Assembly: GCA_019059635.1 (NCBI GenBank)
Contig: JAGVRJ010000006.1
Location: forward strand, 248,001-312,000
Direction: 5' to 3'
Length of the DNA stretch: 64,000 nucleotides
DNA from: Proales similis
Lineage: Eukaryota; Rotifera; Eurotatoria; Ploima; Proalidae
Numbering within the stretch: position 1 is the stretch's first letter; each line of letters begins with the position of its first letter. This document shows, in pieces, positions 11,234-21,889 of this stretch. The notes beneath the pieces are model-generated. The model was not told the origin of the DNA, did not search any database, and worked only from the letters and a program-made list of their open reading frames with translations. Both the position numbers and the translations under genes were made by a program.

Positions 11234-13198
11234 TCAGACAATTTCGTATTTGTCGACGGCCAGAAGCGTTTCGCTCGAGAACTTGACGCTTTCGTTGCTC
11301 GCGTCTGCTCTCATCACGTCGAGCGGCTTTCAGAGCGTTTCATTAGCGTTTGCACAGAACAAACGAATCCGAGCGCACTCACCCTGATGTCACAGTAGGA
11401 TACGTTTGAGGTGAAGTTGACGTTGACTGGGAAAAAGTCGGACGCGTGACCGGCCGACACAGAGAACTCGAGCGAGCCGGTCGCGTTGGACTGGTCGATG
11501 AGCTCGATGCGCCAGACAAGCGTGTTCTTGTATTTGTCGAATTGGTAGTCACCGTCGCACTGCTGAATGACAGGAGCACCGCCCATCCTGAGTCAATCGA
11601 GTCAGTCAGCGAGTCGAATCGGAAGCTAGGCGATCACTTACGGTATCGGAATCAAGATGGTCACGTTGTTCAACTCTAGACTGAGTTTCTGCAGCTCGTA
11701 TTCGATGCTCACGTCGCAGCCGCCCTTTGACTCCGAGGGCCAGCAGTTTACTTGAATCGAGCAAAAAACGAGTGAGTGAAGGTGCAGAGGCGACTTGGCG
11801 CTTCTCTTACTTGTCAGCGGGATCTCTGACTCGTCCTGGGCTTGGAAGCGCCACTTTAAGACTCCGACGTCGGTGCCGGCCGGGAACGCCTTGCTCGCGT
11901 CCTTGAGCCCGATCACTGAATTGTTCTTGAACAGATTCTTGTCGATGTTCGGATTGGTCTGTCGCGGGCGGCTCGAATCAAAGTCGAACTTGAGCAAGTT
12001 GAGCTCGCAAGTCTTACTTGAAGCTGTAGAGGCCGACTGTCCGAGTTTTGAACGGCCACACGAATCCGGGCCTCGTCTTCTGACGCCAAATGGACTGAGA
12101 GCACTCCGAGCACTTCGAGATTCTGCACGCCGCCGTCCTTGCCGCAGGTCAAGCTGATCTTCTCCTCAACTTTGACGTGCACCCTTTGCGCGTGACGAAA
12201 TGAGAAAGGCTGATGCGGAGAGGAGCGGACGGCACTCACTTTTCCATGACAACTCCGCTGCCCGTGGTCTCCATCTGCATGATGGGCGGCAGCTCTTCCT
12301 TCGCCTGCTGTTCAATGAAATCGGGCAGATTGTCTTTGTGTGTGCCGAGTTTCATCGCTCGGTTGGGCCGATTCAGATTGACCGTTGGCTTGTAGGCACT
12401 TGACGACGGGTCGTACGAGGAGGTCGTGTCGGCGTAGGTGCCACCGCTGGTCGACAAGCCGCCGCCGTTGTTGGCGTTGTTAAAGCTCGCAGAGGAGACA
12501 GAGTTGAAGCCACCGACTCCGGTGTAGCCGACCGAGCGCGAGCCCTTGCCGCCTTTCTCGGCCGCAATCTTCTGCTTGCGGATCTCTTCCGCCTTCTGCA
12601 GCATGCGCTGCTTGGCCTCCTTCTCCTGAGTCTCGCGCATCGCCTTGTACACCTTCTCCTCGTGCGAGTCCATGTCGGTGAAGGTGCGTATCTGCGCCAA
12701 GTTCACGTTCTCTCTGTAGCCGAGCGCCACAATCTCGTCGAACGCGAATATGAGATCGAAGCAGTTGTCCTGCACCTCTTTCTCCTCGACCGTTTTGCAA
12801 TACTCGGGAATCTTGAGCCATTTTCGCATGAGACAGATTAGAACGAAATGAGCGCAAATGCTACTTACAACTCGTGAGAAGAGGCGCAGCGTCTCAAGGT
12901 CCTCGAGGATGTTGCTCGCCTTGGTCGTGATCAGCACCATGTAGAGCTTGTCCATCGGCTGGTAGACGTAGCGCACACTCTCTGTTTCGATGAACGTGTG
13001 CTGCTTGGAGCCACCGGTGCCGATCAGCTTTGGAAAGGAGGCGAGCAGGCCTTCTATTCGCGCCCGGGTCATCTCCACGAACTGACGCGAGAGGAGCACT
13101 TTGTTTCGAGCATTGAAAATTGAGCTCGCTCGCACGCGTCCCTATTTCGGCCTACCTTTGCCTGGCTTGGTACAAATGGCTGCGGCGAGTAAAACCAT
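11234..13198 (-). CDS. ARCN1: Coatomer subunit delta (delta-COP, archain)
   Basis: Subunit of the COPI coat for Golgi-to-ER and intra-Golgi vesicles. The protein begins MVLLAAAICTKPGK in a 43-nt exon (13156-13198), then VLLSRQFVEMTRARIEGLL and the longin-type N-terminal domain (HTFIETESVRYVYQPM). An intron of 54 nt after RLFSRV leads into IPEYC; it has no stop and is a multiple of three, so an unspliced reading also looks open. A helical lysine-rich region and a Gly/Ser linker follow, then the C-terminal mu-homology domain (VHVKVEEKISLTCGKDGG, INCWPSES-like block, EYELQ) over four more exons. It ends FSSETLLAVDKYEIV, the conserved delta-COP terminus. Similarity to animal delta-COP is strong throughout. 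Confidence 0.95.
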
Positions 13199-13934
13199 TT
13201 TTGTTGATGCTTTGTGACAATATGAGAAATGCGCTTTAGTGGATGCTGTGTGCGGCAAACTGCTTCAAATGGTCTAAAACGAGGCCAGTGTTACTGATTG
13301 AGCAATCTAGCGACTGAGACAAAGCTGCCGCTTGTGTCAGACATGCGGACGGCGACGAGCTGGCCGGTCCAGCAGGGCACAGAACGACGAGCCCAAATGA
13401 CTCGAGCGAGCAAGCAAGACGAAGGAGGACGACGACAACGACGGCTCAGTGCATGGCATTCGGCAAGGAATTATGCGACTTGACTAGTGACGACGTGGTT
13501 CGCTCTAACTCATTGTACACATGCGCGGCGAATATTAGTGTTCAAATATATTTTATGAAAATTAAATCGTCCAGGAGCTGAGCAAATTGTGAAGCGAGAA
13601 AAGTTTTTCGCTCTCACTTGCCAGAGCCGACGAGCGCGTTCACATTGGCTGGCCAGCAGAGCTCTCAAATCTGTCGAAATGGTCGCTCAAGTGTCCTTTC
13701 TATTCAGTGAACTGACTCTTTTCCCTGAGCTACTACTGAGCCTTGCCCAGAGGACTGGGGACTGCAGATCGAGTCGAGCCTCGGGCCGAGCTCTCTCTCT
13801 TTCTCTCTCAAGACTGCAAAGCGAGAGGTTGCATTGACAAGAAACCAGAGCGAGAGTGAGATAAACACATTTTAATTGAGAAACATGTCGATGAAAATAA
13901 GAACATTTAAACACAAAGGCGACAAGAGGCAGTG
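13199..13934. other. Intergenic region between two minus-strand genes
   Basis: Contains the delta-COP promoter and the 3' region of DIXDC1. A pyrimidine run of CTCTCTCTTTCTCTCTC type lies near 13790-13808. No conserved coding frame is seen. Confidence 0.5.
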
Positions 13935-16839
13935 TTAGACGTGCGAGAGCTTTTGAATCCAGGCGACTACTCGTCCGTCGAAGGTGGGCAAAGCCTTGCT
14001 GTCGTTGCGGATCTTGACGAGAGGAGAGCGATGAGTTGAAAGAAGGTGAACGATTGGCGCCGGCTTACCTCTTCGGTGACGCTGCCGAACTCCGGGTCGT
14101 GCGTCTTGAACAGAAAGCGATAGGACGCGTCCGGCTCGAGTGAGCTCAGGTTCGATTTAAAGTCTTTCAAGGTGACCGGCACGTCGATTCTTGAGCACAT
14201 TCAGATTAGCGCTCGCTTATTAAGTGACAACAGCGGCAATGAGCGCACCTTTTGAATATGTTGATCTTGCGCGGACTCTGACTCGGCTCGAGGTAGTAGA
14301 TGCATTTGGTGAGATGGAATCCGTCCGGCTTGACGCTCACAACTCGCTCGGGCTCGCTCCTTAGCTCGTCGATCGGGACCCACTTTGAGTCGATGGGACA
14401 ACGAGAGCCAGAGCTGCCGCGTTCGCTGCTCGACGCGGTCGCTATCAGGCCAGTCGACTCCGGCTCAGTGTTGCTCTGGCTGTGCGAGAGCAGGCGCGAA
14501 ATTATCTTTTTGACGTTGCTCTCTGAGTTGACGCTTCGTGGCAGCGAACGCTGTTGCTGCTGTGGCTGGTGTAGATTGGACAGCGAAAAGGGCGCTGACT
14601 TGGGCATTTGATTTGAGATGGACGACGAAGACGAGTGGACAGAGGAGCCGGGCGATTGCGACTGCGGAGTGACCGACGACGATATGGACGAGAGCGAAGT
14701 GATCGATCCGGCGCCCGTCTGGCCCATCGAGCGAATGCGATGCTCGAGCTGGTCGATCAAAGTGAGACAGTCGGCCGAATGGCTCATGCCCAGTCGCAAT
14801 CGCTTCAACGTCTCCATCGGCGACTCGTTGTTGTCCACGTCCAACTGGTGGCTGACAAAGTTGAGCTTCTCGTCTGTGTGCACCAGCATTCGAGAAATGT
14901 TCCGCTGCCAATGCGCTCGGTTAGAGACTTGAAGCGAATGGGCCGAAACTGAGCGACAAACCTCCTTCTTCTCGACAAGTTCGAGCTTGCACGATACTCG
15001 TTTGATTTGCTGCTGAGACTCGCTCTTCAGCGACTGGTTCTCGTCTCTCAGTCGACGAATCATTTCGTCCTGTTGCCTGAGCTGTTCGATCATCTGCTCC
15101 TTGCTTCGTTCTAGCTCGCCCCTCAGCTCGGCGTTCTCTTGCTCGAGCTGCTCGCGCTGCATTCGCACGGTCAAATATTCGTTTTTCAATTTTATCAGGC
15201 TCTCGTCCTGCTCGTGAACGCGCTGTTTGAGGCCTTTCTCGGCGCCCATCATGTTCAAGGACTCGCTCTTGAGCTGGTAGAGCTCGCTCTTCATCTCGTT
15301 GCATATTAGCTCGAGCTGCTGCGCTTTGCTTCTCAGTATGACGATCTGCTCTTCTTGCGGCAAATGGCCCAGCTCGTAGAGTTCAGACGCGCTCTGGTTC
15401 AGCTCGCTCGAGTCGGCCGCCTGCTGCTCTGTCAGACACGAGACGCTCTCCTCCAGCAGCTAAAACGCGCCCATTCATTACGCATTAGAGACCAGATTGG
15501 ACGAGAGATTGCTTACAAGCGACTGGAGACCAAGCAGCTGCCTCTTGAGCGCCTGCACCTGTCGCAGAGTTTCTTGGTCGTCGGCGAGCTCAGAGCCCTG
15601 AGTCGGCTCTGGCAGTTCGAATGACTGCTGCTGCTCGACCTGTTGGTGCTCTTCGACCTTGGTCCTCTCGTCGCTTGAATCCACATTGGTCTGATTGTTT
15701 GAATTGAACGGCTCGCTGGACAAGACCGTGGACGAGGCGATCGGCGCCGAGAAGATTGAACTCGAATGGTCGACCGTCGACGAGTAGATCGGCGTGGTCA
15801 AGTCCGTCTTCTGAAGTGTGAACGTTTCGCCCAGATGGCGTCGAGAGGAGGTGGCCTCCGTCAGCTCATTTGAATAGCTCGACCTAGATTGGCAGTCTGC
15901 TGAGCGACGAGCATCTATAGACACCATTAGAGACAACAAACCTAAAGCTTCGATTCTGGTAGCGTCGAACGTCGGCCAAGTTGACACAGGCGGCCTGCAC
16001 AAGATGAGTCATGGAGTCGCGATCTGTCGAACGGTCTGTCAAACGTGGCCAGAGACGAGATTTGTGACTGAGGCTTTACTTTGCACGAGCTGTCGAGCCG
16101 ACGTGGCGTTGCGTTTGAAGCCGGCCTCGACCCGAATGGGCGAGCAGGCGACCGGCGGCAAGTCGAGCCGCTTTCTCGCTCCGACCTGATGCTCTTTGCG
16201 CGCAATGAAGCTCGCGTACGAGTGCACGTTGCTGGGCTTGAAATGAGCGGCGAGCGCAAGGATCAGACGCATGAGGCTCTTCTGGTTGCCGGCCACGATC
16301 TCGTTCGGACTCATGTGATGCATTTTTATGTTGCTCTGTCGCATGAACTCGAGTATTTTGCGTGCGTTCTCCCTACACTCGTTCTCGCTCGTTGCGTTCG
16401 AGTTCAGTTCGGGCAATGTTTGACCGGCTGCGCAAATCGACAAAAGAAAAACAAGACGACGACGCCGACATTTAGCGATACGAAACGTCCAAATCTAATC
16501 TAAATTGAGCTTACACAATATCTCAATTAAATGCTTGAGTCGGACTCCGTCTCTAAGATCGCTCGATAGGTTCTCTACTGGCTTCACTTGCGCTCGCTTC
16601 TTCAAATGCGAGTTTATCCATGTCACGTAGTTTTTCACTTGCACCTTGCAAACGGACGTGTTCACTTGCGGCTCTCTCTGCATCGAGCGCCAACTTACAG
16701 GACTCGTTTCTGGCTGCTTCGTCTGCTGCTGCTGCTCGAGCAGCGGGTGCTCGTCCTGGAGGTCGACATTGGCTGCCTGGTGGTGAACCACAGAGTCGTT
16801 CACGTAATCTTTGACGAAGGTCTGCGCGCCGGTCAGCAT
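13935..16839 (-). CDS. DIXDC1: Dixin (DIX domain-containing protein 1)
   Basis: Wnt-pathway scaffold that interacts with Dishevelled and Axin through its DIX domain and with actin or dynactin through its N-terminal parts. From the ATG at 16839, exon 1 has a Gln-rich linker and the first half of a calponin-homology domain (QVKNYVTWINSHLKKR, LRDGVRLKHLIEIL). The next exon completes it (ILEFMRQSNIKMHHMSPNEIV). Then come a Ser/Thr-rich stretch, a long coiled coil (about 15000-15400, Leu/Glu/Gln heptads), a Ser/Pro-rich linker, and the DIX domain over the last three exons (KCIYYLEPSQSPRKINIFKR, YRFLFKTHDPEFGSV, TFDGRVVAWIQKLSHV). Order and domains match dixin rather than Axin or Dishevelled, which lack the CH domain. 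At least six short introns interrupt the gene. Confidence 0.92.
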
Positions 16840-18706
16840 TCTGCGTTCATTTCAATCAGAGCAGCGTCTAAAAGGGCACAAAACTTGAGTTGCTTGCTTT
16901 CGGTAGTGGGCGTCTTGTTTTTCACGGATAATTAAAGGCGACGCTCGCGGTTAATTTGGACTCTTGTTGCGTCCAGTTTATTGCGTTTTCGCCCCCCGCT
17001 CACACACACACACACAAAAGCTTATTGGCAATTAGGACCAAGAGAAGAAATTTCTCACAAGCTGCTCAAGCGACCGAGCGGACGAGAAAAAGAAAAACCA
17101 CAACCAAACAAACGAGGCAGGTAAATGACGAGCATCCGGAAGCGATTTGAGCGGCTAACGAGCGACCTCTAAGCCGACTGCCCTCCAGCTACCGCTGAGG
17201 TCTAATGCAAAATTGACGTAGCGAGTAGGTGACGCAATTGGCGGTCCCCGCTAGATTGAATCTCTCAATGATGGCCAGTTTTGGTTGGCCCGCCTCGTTC
17301 GCTCCCTCTGGCAGTCGCTTGCTTCAACAATCTGCTTCGATCCGTTCGTTCACATAAACCACAGCCGCGACCATATTCATTATAATAATAATGAAAATAT
17401 AATAATCGACGACGACAATGCGGCTGCCATCGCGAGCACATTAATTCGAACAACACAACCGCAAAGAAAAGTTTATTTCGAGCCCCTCGCAGCCAGCAAG
17501 CATGTTGGTCAGAGGCGAGGAGACTGGCCCAAACGAGACGAGTGCAGAGTGGAGACGAGTGCAGAGTGTTGATGCCAAACAGTCTCAAACAATTCGTTTG
17601 TTCGCGTTTGCCAGTTGAATGGCCACTGGTCAATCGAACGAATGAGGAGAATTTTTCCAAGTGAAGTCGATCAGATGTGTGTGCGAGCGTGTGTTTGACG
17701 AGGACTTATCGAACAATGGAGGCGGACGAGAGAAGAAAATAAAATGCAAAGTGAAAATATTTGAATTAATGAACGCCAATAAGTGCGCGCGATTGATCGC
17801 CGCCTCTTGACGAATTAGGTCGCTCGAGCAGAAAAAAAGCGGCTCTCTCTCTGGCTCTGCTCTCATTTTGTTGTTGTTGTTGTTGTATTCGTCGGTCTTT
17901 GGCCGCTAGTTAGCTTCTCGGCGCTAGACTAGGTTGGAAATGAGCACATGTTGCGTGGTCGCTCTACTTGTCGGAATTTTCCATTCGCTCGTGAAGAGAG
18001 CCGCGTAAAAGAGCAAATATCACGTTTTGCTCGTCAAATTAGGTAAAGCAAATAGCTTGTAAACAAACGCCACCAACGCCGGCTAATTGATAAAGACGAT
18101 CGCTTGTTTGGCGCGTCCACTGCTCCCATCAAGCACAGATAGGCACCGACCTGTGATAGACTCGCGTCCGAGCAGCAAACATGCACGAGCGTTGTAAGTT
18201 GACAAGTGCGTAGAGTAAATTTGAACAAGTGCGCGGCCAGTGTGCGATTGATTACAATCAAAATTGTTATTTTCGTTTCTCCTTATTGCTCTTAATAGTT
18301 TGTGCGCCACCGAGCCAAAGTCGAGCGCAGCGCCGATCAGGCCAGGCGAGAACTAAAATAGCCCAAGGCTCCATTTTCATTCTCTCAACTCCAAGTCTCA
18401 ATTTTCACACGTTGCCTCAGCAGCAGCGCGTCTGAATGAACTGTTCCGATTGACTCGTAGTCTTAGACGCGCCCTAATCGCGACTAATCAGGTGCCAGCA
18501 GACGACGTCTAATTGCTGTGGCGGCCATCGATCGAAATGACCCTTCTGAGACTCAACTCTGCGTTTTTAACTCAATTATTTATTTCTTTACTGGTCGCTT
18601 GGTCTAGAACAGAACATTCTCGATTCTTTCAAACTAGTTCAATCAATGAATGATGGCATGGTGCCTTGTATCCGTGGGCTTGCGTTGCGCTTACTGGCGC
18701 CAAAAT
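16840..18706. other. Long non-coding stretch with microsatellites
   Basis: Almost 1.9 kb without a supportable gene. It contains a CA run near 17001-17016, an AT-rich patch with repeated ATAAT near 17388-17408, and a TTG run at about 17868-17886. It probably holds the upstream region of DIXDC1 and the 3' end of the helicase gene. Open frames here are short and conflict between strands. Confidence 0.5.
17868..17886 (+). repeat. (TTG)n microsatellite
   Basis: Six consecutive TTG units in non-coding sequence. Confidence 0.8.
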
Positions 18707-20482
18707 TCACTTGTCCATCCATTGAAATATAAAATTCGGGTAACTCTCTTGCCAGTTGCTGAGCTTTTTCTTAATGCTGCGCAAAAGCTGCTCTTTGTGC
18801 ACCATCACGTTCAACAGGTTAAGTTGCAAGCCGTTGTAGTCTCTCAGAATTCTGTTCATTTCCCACATGTTCTCGGGCTGTTCACATTTCAGTCCAGCGC
18901 TTATTTGTCTCTTGTAGGTCCAAATGCGAACGAGCTTTTCGCCTTTCTTCCTTTTGTAACAAGGAACCTCTTCGCTGGATGGCTCAACTGCTTCTCTTTT
19001 CACTCTGTTCTCAACTTGGCGGCCAAGTCCGACTGCGTTCTTTTCTCGCGTGTTTGTCGCCAGCTCATCGCGCCTGGTCACAAACACGGGTCCAAATCTA
19101 ACGTTTTTCACAGAATTGGATGGCGGCTGCTGTTGCTGCTGCCGTGGAGCACTGTCTTGTCTGAATGCGACTGTTATGTCAATTGATTGGGTCGGTGTCA
19201 TCTTTTCTATCAAATCGAACTCTTTCTTGCTTATTAGAGCAGGCTCACGCTCTTTTCGAGTTTTCTTATACACATGGGTTGCCAAGTTGCTGGCCAAGCC
19301 TTGTGCTTGCAACAGCCTTTTCTTGGCCTCATTGGTGCAGTAAATCTTTAAAGGTCGCTCGGCGTTGTTTGAATTCAAATTTCCGCACAGACGACCGGCC
19401 AACTGGTACAGCTCAATCTTTTTACTGTAGTTGTAGATAATCGAATGATCAAACTTGAACTCGGGGCTCATTAGGGTCACTCCACGACCAATGCACATCT
19501 TGCCAGTGATTGCGAACGCTTGCCGATGCAGGTCGTATTTTTTGTATGCAGCTGCTACGGTTCTGGAAAACTCCTCTGCCTTCTGTTCATCCAACGAGCT
19601 CTTGCTATCTACCAAGTTCACTTGGCGGTCGTTCTCATACTCATCCTGGTAGAACAGGTTGTTGCCCTGGCCGTTAACCACCAAAACGTTGAAGCCGAAC
19701 TGTTGTAAAATGAGACGCGCCGCATCATGAGTAGCCACATAGAACTCGGCCGGTATGAACCACTTGGTGCCGGGCTGGATTTCGCTTTTACGCTCGTTGA
19801 GGATATTGTTGAGGAAAGTTTGAAAGCCGCGGAGCAGAGGAAAGCATTCAAAGTTGCGCTCCTCTAAAGAATAGTACAAGTGAGAGAAGGTATTTTGCAG
19901 CGACACTACTTGGAGCTTTTGATCGCGGAGAAAGACGCTCGGACACTGGAATAGCTCCTGGGGCGTGGCTGTCATGCAGTAGATCTTTTTCACCGGCGGG
20001 TAGGAGCGCATGTACGTGAGAAAATACTTCAGGGTGTTGAGTCGAACGTCAACCTCGTCGATCCACAAGTAGAAATTGTAGGTGCAGGGTTTGAGTTTCT
20101 CCGCACTGGTGCATATTTCCACTAGTCGTTTGATTTTCTTTATTTGCGGCGTGTTTGTGCAAAAGATGATTTTGTTTTTTTTTTCCGCGATGTGCTGGAT
20201 CAACAGCGAGTAGATGGTTTTGGTATTGCTGTTTGAGGCAAGAACCAGGTAGCCCTGGAGACCACTTTGCATCATCCGAGACTCGAGTTGATCGGTCTCT
20301 CGCAGGCTGTTGTTGCAGAAGATAAAGTGCATCTTGACAACTTTCTTGTCATTGTCGCTTTGATTTGAGTTCCCTTCAACGTCACTGATCATTCGATCGA
20401 TCTCGATGATCTCTGACAGCATCTCGGCCGTTTTACCCGACTGACACGGCTTGACCAAAATGACCGGCTGCGTTTCCTCCAT
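18707..20482 (-). CDS. Virus-like superfamily 2 helicase/ATPase, intronless
   Basis: A single 591-codon frame with no intron. Helicase motifs are in order: a P-loop KPCQSGKT (residues 11-18), Walker B IDEVD (141-145), motif III-like TAT (171-173), motif V-like IGRGVTL (331-337) and motif VI-like QLAGRLCG (360-367), where the usual final Arg is Gly. The C-terminal 160 residues are Gln-, Pro- and Lys-rich and unrecognised. The P-loop starting right at the N terminus and the motif V/VI form resemble DEAD-like helicases of large DNA viruses more than cellular DEAD/DEAH proteins. That comparison is from memory of family patterns, not a search. In a neighbourhood of intron-rich genes, lack of introns over 1.8 kb supports recent or foreign origin. 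The next gene upstream, divergent, is a ParA-type ATPase. The frame is intact, so it may be expressed. Confidence 0.7.
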   Translation of the reverse strand: MEETQPVILVKPCQSGKTAEMLSEIIEIDRMISDVEGNSNQSDNDKKVVKMHFIFCNNSLRETDQLESRMMQSGLQGYLVLASNSNTKTIYSLLIQHIAEKKNKIIFCTNTPQIKKIKRLVEICTSAEKLKPCTYNFYLWIDEVDVRLNTLKYFLTYMRSYPPVKKIYCMTATPQELFQCPSVFLRDQKLQVVSLQNTFSHLYYSLEERNFECFPLLRGFQTFLNNILNERKSEIQPGTKWFIPAEFYVATHDAARLILQQFGFNVLVVNGQGNNLFYQDEYENDRQVNLVDSKSSLDEQKAEEFSRTVAAAYKKYDLHRQAFAITGKMCIGRGVTLMSPEFKFDHSIIYNYSKKIELYQLAGRLCGNLNSNNAERPLKIYCTNEAKKRLLQAQGLASNLATHVYKKTRKEREPALISKKEFDLIEKMTPTQSIDITVAFRQDSAPRQQQQQPPSNSVKNVRFGPVFVTRRDELATNTREKNAVGLGRQVENRVKREAVEPSSEEVPCYKRKKGEKLVRIWTYKRQISAGLKCEQPENMWEMNRILRDYNGLQLNLLNVMVHKEQLLRSIKKKLSNWQESYPNFIFQWMDK

Positions 20483-20698
20483 CTACTCAATCTCAATGCT
20501 CTCTTTCCGATAGAATAAGTCTGAAAGGTTAAGCAGTTCTAGTTTAGCAGCTAAGTATGCAGCCATCACTCGCAAGCTCTGTCTCTTATGCTGCAAGCTT
20601 GCAATCAAAGAATTTGAGTGAATAATTGAATAAGGGAGCCCCAAAGTTTCGATTATTTGATTTCTTGATGTTCTACCTCCCTCTCTTCGGTGCCGCAT
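20483..20698 (-). CDS. Short ORF directly upstream of and in frame with the helicase
   Basis: 71 codons from an ATG at 20698 to a TAG at 20485-20483. The helicase ATG is the very next codon, in the same frame. The peptide is basic at its start and amphipathic later, with no known domain. It could be an upstream ORF, the N terminus of an ancestral longer protein separated by a new stop, or chance. I cannot tell which. Confidence 0.3.
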   Translation of the reverse strand: MRHRREGGRTSRNQIIETLGLPYSIIHSNSLIASLQHKRQSLRVMAAYLAAKLELLNLSDLFYRKESIEIE

Positions 20699-21889
20699 TC
20701 AGACGCCGCTTTTGTGACATAATTTTGTTTATTTGTTTGCTGTTACTCAAGGAGAACAATCATCGGCACTTGTCGTAGAACGCCGAATGTCGCATAAAAT
20801 TAAAAGCCTTGGCGTACTTTTAAAAGCGAAAAGAATCCTCTACTATTTCTGTCGGCTGTTGGCTTGAATGAAAATAGGCTACGTATTATTTAAGGCTTGA
20901 CAGCTAATCAAATGATCACCACGTAGATTATTTCAATTTGACTAATCTTTCAAGCTCGAGATATTTTTTAATAGGCCGCGTGCTTTTTCATTTATTGACT
21001 TAGCAATGTGGCAGCGTCTCATTAAATTTTGAAAGGTTATTCAGTGAAGTATCAAAGTAAAAAAGCTAAGAAAGAGACATAATCTTTGAGATCTCTTATC
21101 AATCTTGAAAAGCTGTAGATCGACTAGATTTATTAATACGATACATCAAAAAATGAAACAGTCTTGTACTATTTTCGAGCTCGCTAAGAGCGTCTAGAAA
21201 TCGCAAACTCTTCAGATATAGCCAATGGCGAAGGGCATTAGGTCGGCTGACGCAGCAGAACGGGCTGAGTAAGCAATGGTCGACCTTCTATTTGGTACGA
21301 GCTTATGACCTGATGCGATTGAAATAAAATCGGTGTGAGATCCGCAAACAGTAATCCAACTGAATTGGAAAAATGGCCTGTTGTAGTCTTGTCAATTTCG
21401 ATAGTTGAACGGAATCCTCAGGCCTTTATTGTATTTGTCGATTGTCAGCCACTGTTCCATTTTCCAATGACTTTTTCGATAAATTTGGTAAATGTAAGTG
21501 TTTGAGGGCAACATAAACGAGTCTGAACTTGACAGGTTCGAGATATTACCGTCTGACTTCTGGCTTTAATTAACCGACTTCGTGCGGCTGGGAGCGAGTT
21601 TTTGAAACAATCATTGGGCGCAGGAGAGACTTGAATGAGAAGCAGAGTCACACTGTCGCTTTAACCTAATTTTTGCATTCAAGCCGAACCTGCATTAAAC
21701 AAGTCGAAATAAAGCCAACTAAACTCGTTTAATTGCGAGAGAGTTATTCTCAGTGACGAGGAAGTGGGCGTATTTACTTGGGTCAGCAAGGTTGTCTGTC
21801 GTGTATTGTGCGCGCGCACGAGTTTTCTTTGCAACAGATTATTCCGAAACTTTTTGACTTGGTCTTTTTATTTTTTACTTGAACGCCGA
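20699..21889. other. AT-rich divergent intergenic region
   Basis: Separates the divergent helicase (-) and ParA-like (+) genes. It is clearly more AT-rich than the flanking housekeeping genes. I see no tRNA, conserved frame or transposon end. Confidence 0.5.

Noticed and set aside
17265-17660. 131-codon minus-strand frame in the long non-coding stretch
   Set aside because: No domain, low-complexity composition, overlaps opposing frames of similar length.
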